Source of the DNA: Manihot esculenta | Lineage: Eukaryota > Streptophyta > Magnoliopsida > Malpighiales > Euphorbiaceae | Length of the DNA stretch: 64,000 nucleotides | Assembly (NCBI RefSeq): GCF_001659605.2 | Contig: NC_035164.2 | Span: forward strand, 11,072,965 to 11,136,964 | Direction of reading: 5' to 3' | Shown here: positions 46,145 through 57,655 of the stretch, in pieces | Numbering within the stretch: position 1 is the stretch's first letter | Layout of the letters: each line of letters opens with the position of its first letter | The notes under the pieces: generated by a model | The model's database searches: none | Told to the model about the DNA's origin: nothing | Seen by the model: only the letters and a program-made list of their open reading frames with translations | Translations under genes and position numbers: made by a program

Positions 46145-46976
46145 TTAATTTTATTCTATCGTATTATTTTATTATCTATGGGTATTTTCGTGTTTTTAAT
46201 TTTTAATTTAATATCTTGAATTACAATTCCATTACGATAAATTGAATCATTAAATTCATTTAGTTGAATATATTTTATTTTAAATTATTTAAGTTATAAA
46301 ATAATGAATATTATTTAAGAGTTAACTAAATATTTTTGGGACTCAACAAGATTAATTGTTTAAAAAAGTAGTATGTAGTTTTCATTATAAAGGAAAAAAA
46401 AAAAAAAGAGAGAGAGAGAGAGAAAGATGCAGCACTCCCTCCCTCCCTTTCCTCCTCTCCCATGTTTTTTTTTTCCTCTCTCTTTGTTTCCTCTCCTTCC
46501 CTTCCACTTCCAATGGCCATCACCCCTATTATCAGTGATGACTAGCTTCGCTGGAAGACAAGCAACGGTCAGCGACTCTCCAATGACCAAAAGGGTGGTG
46601 GATTTTGATAATAAAGGCAAAAACTTAGGAGGAGAGAGAAAATGTGCAACCATAGCTTTGTAGCATCATTTTTGTGATTCTGGCATCAAATTGAAGCATT
46701 TTCAATGGTGTTTGACTTCTGGCAGTATGAGCTTTCATTTGGGACCAACCTTACTAGATTTTATGAAGTTTCTGGTGAGATGGAGAAGATAGAAAATTGA
46801 GAATTTTTTTCTAGATCTCGATTGATCATCAGCCTATTTTCGGTGATCAAGCTTGGTAATCGTGATCTCCACTTTGTAAGGTTCGATTTGACACTTGATA
46901 TGCCTCACTCAGACACAGATGGACGAGATTAATTTGGAAATTTTGAATGATCAGAAATGAATTTACACAAATCGTC
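46145..46976. other. Unassigned sequence with GA microsatellite
   Basis: (GA)n with flanking A-run at 46388-46424, then a C/T-rich stretch. Several short frames overlap here on both strands but all are low-complexity products of this composition. 46660-46976 is the left flank of the copia insertion; its continuation is at 51574. Confidence 0.5.
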
Positions 46977-46981
46977 TTTAG

Positions 46982-47160
46982 TATAGCTAAAATGAGGAAT
47001 AGGTGATTCAATTCATTAGAGAGGTTTTACATTTGTATTTATACAGCAGAATAATGTGTGAGAACCCTAACTAAGAAACGTATACAACAACTATTATGAT
47101 AACAACTAGTAGCTAACAGAATAACAAACTTTGGTTAAGATAAATTCTTATCTCCTAATA
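46982..47160 (-). repeat. Copia 3' LTR
   Basis: 179 bp, identical base for base to 51395-51573 as far as I can read. The adjoining polypurine tract on the minus strand is CTTGCGGGAGGG (47161-47172). Confidence 0.95.
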
Positions 47161-50100
47161 CCCTCCCGCAAGATGGCAGACCGTGAAGAAATGCCAATCT
47201 TGTCACACCATTTATGAAAAGCTTGCTTTGAAAGAGCTTTAGTGAGCAAGTCCGCAAGCTGTTCTTTTGAGGAGACATGAGTCACGCGCAATGAGCCATT
47301 TTGTACTTGCGACCTGACAAAGTGGTAGTCAACAGCTATGTGTTTCATCCTTGAGTGAAACACGAGATTTGCAGCAACATACGTGGCACTCAGATTATCA
47401 CAATAAATAATCGGTGTAGAAGAGATGTTCACCTGAAGTTCAGCTAAAAGATTTCGAACCCAAGTAACATCAGCAGATGTGGATGCCACTGACTTGTATT
47501 CAGCTTCTGTGGAGGACCTCGCAACGGACTTTTGCTTCTTGGATGACCAAGCAATAGGATTGCGGCCAAGAAAAATAATATTAGCACTTGTGGACGTGCG
47601 ATCATCAGGATTGCCGGCCCAGTCAGCATCGGAAAATGCATGGAGATCACACTTGGAATCTCGTCGAAGAAATAAACCTGTATCAAAAGTACCAATTAAA
47701 AATCGCAACAACCGTTTAACCGCCGACCAGTGATTAATGGTTGGTCGAGAAGTGAACTGAGAAAGCCTATTTACAGCAAAGGCAATATCTGGTCTAGTAA
47801 GTAAGAGATACTGCAGTTTGTCAATAACTCTGCGAAAACTAGAAACATCATCAAGATGTACTGAATCAGCTAACCGAAGAGTGGACGATGTTGACAATGG
47901 AGTATTGACAGCCTTTGCACCCTCCATTTTCGCAAATTCAAGTATCTCCCTGATATAGTTTTGTTGAGATAGAAAAATTCCTATTGGCAGTCGTTTGACT
48001 TCAACACCCAAAAAGTAACTTAAATCACCCAAGTCTTTAACCGAGAAACTGGATTTGAGCTGAGAGATAAATTTTTCCACTGCTTCCAACTTGTTTCCTG
48101 TGATGATTATATCATCAACGTAGACTAAAACATAAATAATCAGTCTATCATGAATGTAAGTAAACAAGCAAGTATCAGAGTGAGACTGAGCAAATCCACT
48201 GTTAATTAAATAATTTTTCAACTCCGAATACCAAACCCTTGGTGTCTGTTTTAGCCCGTACAGAGATTTATGCAGTCGACATACAGCAGTGGGATCATTA
48301 CTATCAACATATCCAGCAGACTGTTCCATGAAGACAGTCTCGGTTAAATGCCCATGCAAGAAAGCATTATTAATATCCACCTGTCTCAATGGCCAATCAT
48401 TAGTGACAGCAATAGATAACAAAATGCGAATGGTTGGATGTTTGGCTACCGGAGAAAATGTCTGATCATAATCCAAACCAGGCCGTTGAGTAAATCCTCT
48501 TGCAACGAGGCGTGCCTTGTTCCGAATTGGTTTACCATCCGAATCATATTTGATGCGAAAAATCCATTTGCAACTGACCACATTAGTTGCCATAGATTTC
48601 AGCACCAATGTCCATGTCTTCTGTCTTTGTAAAGCATCATACTCTTCATCCATAGCAGCTCTCCACTGTGGAATTTTTAAAGCTTGACTTACTGTTTTAG
48701 GAACAACCAACAAAGAATCATTAGCTTTTTCCGCATTCAAACATAAACGCTGCACAGGTTTGACAATATTGTTCTTGCCCCGAGTAACCATCGGATGAGT
48801 ATTCTGAGGTGCCATTGGCACAGTTGTCAATTGCCTTTGTGAATCAGCCACTGTTTCACTAGAAGGCAACACGACAGACAAGGGAGTAGTGTCCTGAGCA
48901 TGAGCAGAGGCTGATTTCATACCTGAGGATTCTGGTTCCAAATTCTCAGTATTCGGATGTGGCGAATGATGCTCCAAGGTTGCCGTCGGCGAAGGAAAAG
49001 CCAATTGTTGAACAGACCCCATTCCTGCATTATTAGAACTAATCGGAATAACAAAATGAAGAGGAATCCACGAGTCTAACGTAGATTCAGTGGGACGAGC
49101 ATATTGTGTATCGAAATTTTGGAATGGAAAAACATTTTCAACAAATTGAACATGGCGAGTTACATAAATTCAAGAGGTTTTGACATCCATACATTTATAG
49201 GCACTTTGATTGGTAGAGTAACCAAGAAATACACAAGGGGAGGATTTGGATTGAAGTTTTGTGGAATTATAAGGACGGAGCCAAGGATAGCATAAGCTTC
49301 CAAAAACACGCAGTTTAAGATAATTGGGTTCAGTTCCATGTAACTTTTGGAATGGAGAGACATTATTAATCACACGAGTCGGCATACGATTAATTAAATA
49401 AACTGCTGTAAGGAATGCATGTGGCCAAAAATGTAAAGGAAGATTGGCTAGGTGTAACATGGTCATACCAGTTTCAACAATATGTCTATGGCGTCTTTCT
49501 GCAGTAGCATTATGCTCCGGAGTATACGGAGGTGTGAGGAAATGTGTTATGCCATGTTCCTGAAAGAAAGGTTTTAAAGAGACAAACTCGCCACCATTAT
49601 CAGAATAGACAGAGATGATTGACCGTTTAAAATATTTTTCAACTGTTCGTTTAAAGACAGAAAAGATTGGGGAAACTTCAGATTTCTTTTTCAAAGGAAA
49701 AAGCCATACATACGTTGTAAAATGATCAACAATAATCAAATAATACTTAAATCCTTCCATTGAACAGACCGGGGCAGGACCCCAAACATCACTGTAAAGC
49801 AATTCTAAAGGTGTAGAACTTGTAACCGAAGACTCACGAAAAGGAACTTTATGCATTTTGTTGCATTTACATGATTCACAATGAAAAGAATCATTAACAG
49901 ACATAGAACTTTTATTTAGACGCTTAAGAAGAAAACGAATAACAGGAGCAGAAGGGTGACCAAGACGCCGATGCCATAACGATTGAGAAGTGCAAACAGT
50001 ATGAGACACAATGAGATTTGATTTCGACTTTGAGAAGACTGGGGGCCATTCGTAGAGTCCGTTCTTAGGCTCTCCTTTCGCCAGCAGCTTCCCTGTACGC

Positions 50101-51344
50101 ATATCCTTCACACCAAAAGAGAAAGAATTAAAATAAACTTCCACATCATTTGTATCACAAAATTTATGTACTGAGATTAAGTTTCTATTAATAGTTGGCA
50201 CGCAGAAAACATCATTCAACATTAAATTTCTTGTAGGAGTTGAGAAAGAAACAGAACCAGTATGTGTTACAGGATGACTCATTCCATCACCAAGCATAAC
50301 ATCTGCACCACCATCATACTCTGAATGAAGAGATAAATTCTGGATATCCTATGTCACATGTTGATTTGCCCCAGAATCTAAAAGCCATTTTGAATTTGCA
50401 GACTGCTCAGCAAAATTAACTTGAGGTTTGGAAGTCTGAGAATTGGAGAAGAACCACGGACATGCTTTCTTCAATTTTCAACACTGTTTAGTTGTATGTC
50501 CAGGTTTTTCACAAAATTGGCAAACAATACGACCTCTATTGCCAGTTGAACCAGAGTTGGTCGAATTTTTATTTTGAGATTGCTTCCCAGAACCACTGTG
50601 GTTATTTCTTGTGCCTCCAGAATATGATTGATTCTGAGTATAATTAATACTGACTTGATTGGTAACAACATTAGAGTCTCGATTCAGCTGAGTCTCCACA
50701 TCTGTGAGCTTCTCATGAAGTTCATCAAAAGAGACAACATTATCTCTTGCTCGCAAAGCCGCAGTGATTTCTTTGTAATCAGACGGAAGGCCAAGAAAAA
50801 CAGACAAAGCAAATTCAGCTGCAGAAACAGAAACACCTGCAGTTTCAAGTTGAAAAGATATAGACTTTGCCTTTTGCAAATATTCAGATATGGTTAATGA
50901 TCCCTTCGTGATCGTGAGCAATTGCTCACGTAGACTCATGATACGACTCTGCGATGGTTTCGCATACATCTTTGATAATGATTGCCAGACATCATATGAG
51001 GTTTTGTCTCCAACAACAAACGGAGCAACTTCAGGTGACAAAGAAGCTATTAACGCACTACGTATAAACTGATCTTGTCGAAATAGGAAAGAATTTCCAG
51101 TCGCCTCAGTTTTGCGATCTTGTTCGACAAAGTTGAGAAAATCATATCCGATTAAAAGAGAATACCATTGGGTATACCAAATCTGATAATTGAATGGAGT
51201 GAGTTTAATTGGTGCCTGAGCAGAAGCATTAATCAAAATTAATTGATTTGTCAGGGTAGGATTAACATTAATCGAACCTGATGGTGTTTGAGGAGAAGAG
51301 GAAGAATCGCCAGGCTGTTTTGTGAGATCAGTAGGGTTCGTCAT
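47148..51344 (-). pseudogene. Copia gag-pol polyprotein with three in-frame stops
   Basis: One continuous frame of 1399 codons with no frameshift. Gag (51344-50481): N-terminal LTPFNYQIWYTQW and a CCHC knuckle CQFCEKPGHTTKQC. Protease (about 50390): WLLDSGANQHVT. Integrase: HRRLGHPSAP and CESCKCNKMHKVPF zinc ligands, catalytic Asp in YSDVWGP, Asp in YSDNGGEF and Glu in the ERRHRHIVETG region. Reverse transcriptase: LVYVDDIIITG near 48120. RNase H: FSDADWAGNPDDRTS and ARSSTEAEYKSVA, ending LADLLTKALSKQAF. Stops: TGA 50478-50480 (just after the knuckle), TAG 50349-50351 (after the protease active site) and TGA 49170-49172 (between integrase and RT, Arg expected). The last 13 bp overlap the 3' LTR. 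Confidence 0.93.
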
Positions 51345-51380
51345 GATTTGGAATAAGGATCGAGAGTACCGCTAAGTTTG

Positions 51381-51394
51381 TGGCTCTGATACCA
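51381..51394 (-). other. Copia primer-binding site
   Basis: The minus strand reads TGGTATCAGAGCCA immediately adjacent to the 5' LTR with no spacer, complementary to initiator tRNA-Met. Confidence 0.92.
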
Positions 51395-51573
51395 TATAGC
51401 TAAAATGAGGAATAGGTGATTCAATTCATTAGAGAGGTTTTACATTTGTATTTATACAGCAGAATAATGTGTGAGAACCCTAACTAAGAAACGTATACAA
51501 CAACTATTATGATAACAACTAGTAGCTAACAGAATAACAAACTTTGGTTAAGATAAATTCTTATCTCCTAATA
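51395..51573 (-). repeat. Copia 5' LTR
   Basis: 179 bp, TATTAGGAGATAAG..CATTTTAGCTATA on the minus strand; same sequence as 46982-47160. Confidence 0.95.
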
Positions 51574-51578
51574 TTTAG

Positions 51579-52775
51579 ATCTATGACTAGGAAGTCTTGG
51601 GCATTCTAAAAGTGTATTTGAATTAGCAATAACTCATTAGCACTCAAAACTGAGCTTTTAGCTAGACCTAAGTACTCGACAGACCATCTCAAAATGCGGT
51701 CGTGTTGACAATCATCTCTGCTAATTTTAGATACTTTGAACACATTCCAAGTGTTCATTTTTGCAAAGGTAATTAATATTGGCCATCTTCTTCCTTCGAG
51801 CCAAATCAACAGTAGTAGGATTGACAAATTTGTGAGTTAGATATTAAATATTTTGATAATTTTAATATTATTTATATATGTTTGGCATGCTCTTGCATCA
51901 TAATTTATATGTATATAGCTAGTTATATATTAGAAACATTTTGATTGTTGCATAATTAGGATAATTCAGAGCCGGGTGCGTGAGTGTGTCTATGGTATAT
52001 TATAGATATAGTTTGAACGAACAGATCGACTTAATCACGTTTGGGACCCAGTCCTTATAGATAGAGGTAGTCAAGGTGGATCAACTTATGTTGAGCTCAT
52101 TGTTCCTCTCTTTTGGATTTAAGAGAAATCGACTTGAGTTCTTGTTGGACCCGTTGTATCAATAGAGTTGTGATAGGCAATCAACTCATGTATATAAAAT
52201 GTATGTTGTGTGCATGTGTGGGTGTGTGTCTCCTTATTATCTTCTTGTGTGAATTTTATCATATTATTTGTATTATGTATTATTGTGCATTCCATATTAA
52301 GTTGCATTAGTTGTAGATAAATTTATAGAAATTATTTTAATATTTAATGTCTAAGCTCACTGAGTCAAATACTCATTCTGGTTCAAATATTTTTTTCCAG
52401 GTTGCAAGAGGAACATTTTTTTTCATAGTCTTAACCTGCATTGTTCCTCATATGATATGACATTATTTAGTTAATTTTTTATTTATTTTTAGAACTCTAC
52501 TGTGACTTCAATTATTTATATTAATTGATATTGTAAGTAACAAAATTTAAAAGTAGGATTATCTTTTGAAATATGTCATGGATTGAGTTTAGACTCTCAA
52601 AAAATATGGCAAAAATAATTAAATTGTTTTATTTTATGTTATATATATGATTTTATCTAAAAATATATCTTATTGTTTGAGTTGAGCCAAAATTTGGGTT
52701 TGAGGTAAAGTGAGGTTTACTACAGATTTCTAGAACTATATATTGGTCCAAGTCCTAATGTTAGTTCGGGTCACA
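51579..52775 (+). repeat. Possible degenerate gypsy LTR split by the copia element
   Basis: Non-coding. The right end, GGTCACAACA at about 52769-52778, is followed by AAATTGGTATAAGAGC (52779-52794), which resembles a tRNA-Met primer site (TGGTATCAGAGC) with one mismatch. This suggests that an old plus-strand gypsy LTR ends here and that the copia element inserted in it. I cannot define the left end or a partner LTR. Confidence 0.35.
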
Positions 52776-52782
52776 ACAAAAT

Positions 52783-53313
52783 TGGTATAAGAGCTTAAAC
52801 TCTAGATTCAATAGAAAAAATTATATGTAATTTGTTCCATACAGAGTGTAATGTCTATTTATACAATTTCTTGTTTCTAGTTTTAGCATTATTTGTTAGG
52901 TAGTATGGGTTTGTGTTTGTTCAGTGCAACCGTTGTTTTAGGATATGAGATGACACATAAATTTGAGTTAGCACATTGTTACGATCTATCTATGACATGT
53001 CCCCTAAAGATTTATATGATGAGTAAGGAAAATGAACCTTATGTTGTGCTTGCTCAGTGGAAGGCACTTGTGTATTCAAATGAATTATGTCAGTATAGCT
53101 ACATTGGTAAAGACAAATATGCTATTTTAGCCGTATGTGGAAGGATTACTTAATTATGACACATTAATTTATATGAAATTTATAAATGGAAAAAAAAGAA
53201 GAAGAAAGAAGTGATGATGGCCTGTAGAGTTGTATCACAGTAATTGTACTATTCTCTATTAATAATTTAAATAGAAAAGAATAATATTTGCATAAATAAA
53301 TGGTATGATAAAA
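52783..53313 (+). other. Decayed primer site and leader; unknown 86-codon frame
   Basis: Starts with the degenerate primer site. A frame of 86 codons (52893-53153) has no domain I recognise and is probably chance within a decayed leader/gag region. Confidence 0.25.
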
Positions 53314-54355
53314 GGATAAATTATACTTTAGTTTCTAAATTTTAACATAATTAACATATCGATTTTTATATTTTTAAAACCGAACATTTAAATTCCTCTA
53401 TAATCAGTGCGTCCAAATTAGAGGTTCTTCTTTCTATCTATTTTATCGTTAAAAGTGTAAAAATATCTTGACTACCCTTTTTAAATGGATAAATTACACT
53501 TTAATCTTCAAGTTTTAGCATAACTAATAAATCTATCCCTGTATTTTTAAAATCGTACACTTAAATTTTTCTATAGTTAATCCGTCTAAACTCCAATCCT
53601 TTCCTCTATATCTTGTAATTAGAAGCACAGAAATATTTTTGTTGTCACCTTTTTAAATTAAAAATATTAAGGAGTTAGGTTCTATCCATTTTCACTCATC
53701 TATTAAAATTTAAACTTTTTGATATTTCATTTTCCATTTGAAAGAACACTTAACACCTCGTTAACTTTTATCCAGATTATCCCATTCAACTAATTTTTAA
53801 CACTTTTTGTCCTTTAATTTCTATTTATAAAAATACTTTAATACTAGATAACTTCATAACTTTTAGAAAATATTTACAATTTTAGCTATTTTTAAGTGGT
53901 ACCATGTAACTTTTAAGTAGGTTGTAATATTTTACAAAGAGTGTTTTAGGAAGAAATTATACTTTCAGAAGTTTGACTACCCACCAACTTTAAACTAATA
54001 TCTATAATGGAGGGAAAAACTGTAATTTTGGACGGATTGAATATAGAGGAATTTTAAGAATTCGGTTATAAAAATATAAGAACTGATCCATTAATTACAC
54101 TAAAACTTAGGGACCAAAGTGTAGTTTACGCAATATAAAATGCTTCACTTACATTGTTAAGGATTTAAGTATTTATGAGGATATTTTAGATATTTGAAAT
54201 ATTTATTCTTTCTTTGACCGGTTGACTAATGAAATTATGAATGAAAAGAACTCCAATTTGAACAGATTGATTATATAAGGATTTAAGTGTTCGATTTTAA
54301 AAATATTAAAATCGATCTGTTAATTACATTAAACTCAATAGCTAAATTTTAAATT
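53314..54355. repeat. Inverted-repeat (MITE-like) elements, nested or tandem
   Basis: 53314-53410 (GGATAAATTATACTTTAGTTTC.., ..TTTTTAAAACCGAACA.., TCCTCTATAATCAGTGCGTC) is matched in reverse complement by 54005-54136 and again by 54235-54355, and in direct orientation by 53485-53590. These are therefore at least two overlapping copies of one inverted-repeat family. No coding capacity. Confidence 0.55.
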
Positions 54356-54756
54356 ATAATATATGTAAAGTGAAAAGAGAGAAAAATAAGAGGACATCAA
54401 ACAAAGTATATTATTAGATTTAATATTACAACTTACCTATTATTTGTTTGTCTCAAAAAATGTAGTTAAAAACATTTTCAATATGGATATATTAAAAAGT
54501 TAATAAATAAATTATCATTTTAAAAGAATTATTATATACTTTAAAACATATAACAAAAATAGACATAATCTTATTTTTATAGAAAAAAGTGAGTAATATA
54601 TTTTGAAAAATAAAATCATTATTCTAAAATAACAAATATAAAAAAATTAATTATATATATAATAAAATAATAAATTTAATCTTCGCACGTTAAAAACATA
54701 GATAATCAAGAATAGGGTGTAATAGCTTAATTATATATATAATAAAATAATAAATT

Positions 54757-54961
54757 TAAGCTTCATTATCTATATTTCTAATTACATTGGTTGGTTAGGG
54801 GTGTAGTAGAACAACTTTCACTCCATTATTTATATTTCTAATCACATTGGTTGATTAGGGGTATGGTAGAACAACCTTCTGGAAGATATCTTAGCTTTTA
54901 TTTTTTATTAAATTATGTGACGGAATTTTTTATCACGAGTTGGTCTTAGATTCCGCATCAG
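54757..54961 (+). repeat. Partial LTR, head-to-head with the next LTR
   Basis: About 205 bp matching the reverse complement of 54990-55250, ending ..CCGCATCA and followed by TTGATATCAGAGCACGGTGA (54962-54981), a primer-site-like sequence. It therefore looks like the end of a plus-strand LTR of the same family. Together with 54990 onwards it forms a long inverted repeat with a loop of about 28 bp. Confidence 0.6.
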
Positions 54962-54989
54962 TTGATATCAGAGCACGGTGATAGATAAC

Positions 54990-55865
54990 TGATGCAGAAC
55001 CCAGGACTAACTCGTAATAAAAAATCCCGTCACACAATTTAATAAAAAATAAAAGCTAAGATATATTCCAGAAGGTTGCTCTACCATACCCCTAACCAAC
55101 CAATGTGATTAGAAACATAAATAATAGAGCGAAAGTTGCTCTACTACCCCCATAACCAACTAATGTGATTAGAAACATAGATCATCAAGCGAATGTTACT
55201 CTACTACACCCCTAACCAACCAATGTGATTAGAAACATAGATAAATAAGCGATTCCAGCTTCGAGAACGTCGCAAGAAATTCTTGATAAGTTAACTAAGC
55301 ATACAGGAGATTTATATTAGAATGCCATAAGGTTAAATTTTAATAAGTTGCTAAATAATGTTGAAAAACCAAATATGTTCATAATATCATCTTTATTCAT
55401 TAGCTCCTTGTGGCTGCCACCTTAAGGGTGTTTTTATAGCCTTCAAACTCTAATTCTATTGTAGGAAGATGTAATTAAAAGGGTATCTAGTCAAATAGTC
55501 AAATCTGGATTACATTAAAGATCATTTTTCTAAATTATCTTCGAGAAATCTCCTTTTTAAATGGGCTGTACGAATTTGACTTCTAATATAGGCCAAATTA
55601 ATTTAAAATAAATCCCACAAAATACTAAAATAACAAAATTGATCTAAATGCAATTTGTTCATACATGTATTACGCGATCTGAAATTGTATTGCGCGTTCA
55701 CATATATTGAAGATAGTGTGACTTGTTTCCTTATTCTCCCATACTTTTCAAATATAGTTCTCATCTCGTAAGTCTTGAATTGAGCGATAGTAACTTGATT
55801 TGTCATGATTTGGAGTTTTCCATTTTAAATCTTTAAACCATCATATTATTTCCTTACTTGTATCA
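54990..55865 (-). repeat. LTR of a small non-autonomous retrotransposon (left)
   Basis: An 876-bp copy matching 57656-58484 over its length (TGATGCAG..GTATCA). It contains three tandem units of about 60 bp (each with CTCTAC.AC.CCC.TAACCAAC.AATGTGATTAGAAACATA); the right copy has two. The element interior (55866-57655) carries no gene, only the hAT-like insertion. Confidence 0.65.
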
Positions 55866-56066
55866 TTGTCTTATTCTTTGAAAAGATTCGTCTTCGAATC
55901 TTCAACCATAATAACAAGAAAAGAATCGACATATATGTGATCCTCTTTAAATTCAGTCTGACATTTTACGAATAAAGCACTAAACTTTGACATCTCTCCT
56001 CTTTTTCTTTTTTTTTTTGTGAAATCAAACAATTGAAATGATTTTTTTTTCTTTACTCACTTTATT

Positions 56067-57475
56067 TAGGGCTGTAAATGAGCCAAGCTATTCGTGAGCT
56101 ACTCGAGACTCGACTCGATAAAAGCTCGACCGAGTTCGGCTCGTTTTTTAAACGAGCCAAGCTCGATCTCAATTTTGAGGCTCGTCACTTAAACGAGCTG
56201 AGCTTGAGCTCCATAGTATTCGGCTCGTTAAGGCTCGCGAGCTAGCTCATTTTTAGACTCGCGAGCAGGCTCGTTGAGAAGGCTCGCGAGCAGGCTCGTT
56301 GAGAAGGCTCGCGAGCAGGCTCGTTGAGAAGGCTCGCGAGCAGGCTCGTTGAGAAGGCTCACGAGCAGACTCGTTAAATAGGCTCGTGAGTAATATTGTT
56401 TAAATAAATTGGTGAACCAATTCGTTAAATAAATTTATGAACAAGTTCATATATTATTAAAAAAATAAAAATAACTATAAAGTTATAAAATTTAAACTAT
56501 TATAAATACTTGAAAATTATAATATTGAAAATTACAAATAATTAAGATTAATTATTATAATTAATATTCTTTAAAATTAAATTATAAAAATCTTTTGTAT
56601 ATAATTATTATAATAAGATTCCATAAAATTAATGTATAATCACAAATAATTAATATTCATTAGTATAATAAGTATTCTTTAAAATTATAGTACTACATGA
56701 TAAATTGAGTTGTAAAAATTATATACATTTTAAAATTAAAGTATAATTATAAAAAAATTTTTGTATATAATTAAGCATACAATATAAAAGATGATAATAA
56801 TTATCAAAATATATTAATAATAATTAATTAAGGTTATATGGATGTTGAAGTTGAAATTCAAGTTAACTAATTGAACAAGCATGAAGATGATTATGAAGAT
56901 AATTAAATTATATTAGCTTGTTTCAACTGTTGGAAGTTGGAATCAACTTCATTCGTTTGATATTAAACTTTGTGTGTAATATAATTTTATTATGTTGTTG
57001 AATTTATATTTATTTGTGTTATTTTAGTTATAAATTGTGTTACGTAATTTTTTTTATGTACACTCTCTTTTTTTTATATTATTTAAATTAATGATGATTA
57101 AAAACTGATTAAAGTGTAATTATTAATTCGAGCTCGAGCCTGAACTTGAGCTCAAACCAAACTTTTTAATTTTGAGCTCGGTCTCGAGCTTTTTTAACGA
57201 GTTTCTTAATCGAGCTTTCCGAGTTCGAACTCGAGTTTTATTAACGAGCTTCTTAATCGAGCTTTTCGAGCTCGAACTCGAATTAGGCTCGTTATTAAAT
57301 CGAACGAGCCTTTCACGAGTCGAGCTCGATTATAATATTTAATTCTCGAGCCGAGCTCGAATTAAATATTAGAGCTCGAGTCGAGCTCGAGCTCGAGCTC
57401 GAGCTTCCAAACTTTTTTAATAAACGAGCTTGAGCTTTACAAAGCTCGGCTCGGCTCGGCTCGATTACACCCCTA
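56067..57475. mobile_element. hAT-like non-autonomous transposon rich in GAGCTCG repeats
   Basis: A 1409-bp element with terminal repeats TAGGGCTGTAA (56067) and TTACACCCCTA (ending 57475) and a perfect 8-bp target duplication ACTTTATT (56059-56066 and 57476-57483), the hAT hallmark. Both ends are dense in GAGCTCG/CTCGAGC palindromic sequence. The left arm includes a 25-bp tandem repeat and the middle 700 bp (56400-57120) is AT-rich. No transposase. Confidence 0.85.
56256..56380. repeat. 25-bp minisatellite in the hAT-like element
   Basis: Units beginning GGCTCGCGAGCAGGCTCG at 56281, 56306 and 56331 are identical. A diverged unit follows at 56356, and a partial one precedes at about 56266. 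Confidence 0.9.
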
Positions 57476-57635
57476 ACTTTATTTAAAAAAAATCTCACTG
57501 AAATAAAAAAAGGTTTTCTCTTTTTTTTTTTAGGAGAAACTATAATATAAACCAAAATAAAAAATTAATAAGATAGAAAAAAAAATAAAAAAGCTTATAA
57601 AATAAATAAATATAGATAAAAAGGAATTTATTTAT

Positions 57636-57653
57636 CACCGTGCTCTGATATCA
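57636..57653 (-). other. Primer-site-like sequence of the small LTR element
   Basis: The minus strand reads TGATATCAGAGCACGGTG, two bases from the right LTR, resembling the tRNA-Met primer site with a substitution. The same sequence occurs in the opposite orientation at 54963-54980. Confidence 0.6.
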
Positions 57654-57655
57654 AC

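Larger units (their letters stand above)
46982..51573 (-). mobile_element. Ty1/copia retrotransposon, complete structure
   Basis: A 4592-bp minus-strand element with two 179-bp LTRs that I read as identical, a perfect 5-bp duplication TTTAG (46977-46981 and 51574-51578), a tRNA-Met primer site, a polypurine tract and one gag-pol frame. LTR ends are TATTAG..CTATA instead of TG..CA. Short LTRs and overall size resemble the Ale/Retrofit group, which I infer only tentatively. Identical LTRs imply very recent insertion. Confidence 0.95.

Noticed and set aside
46326..46663. Several overlapping small frames on both strands near the GA microsatellite
   Set aside because: Low-complexity Lys/Glu or Pro/Leu/Phe products of the GA/CT-rich sequence.
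57313..57555. 80-codon minus-strand frame
   Set aside because: Ser-rich translation of the GAGCTCG repeats at the end of the hAT-like element.
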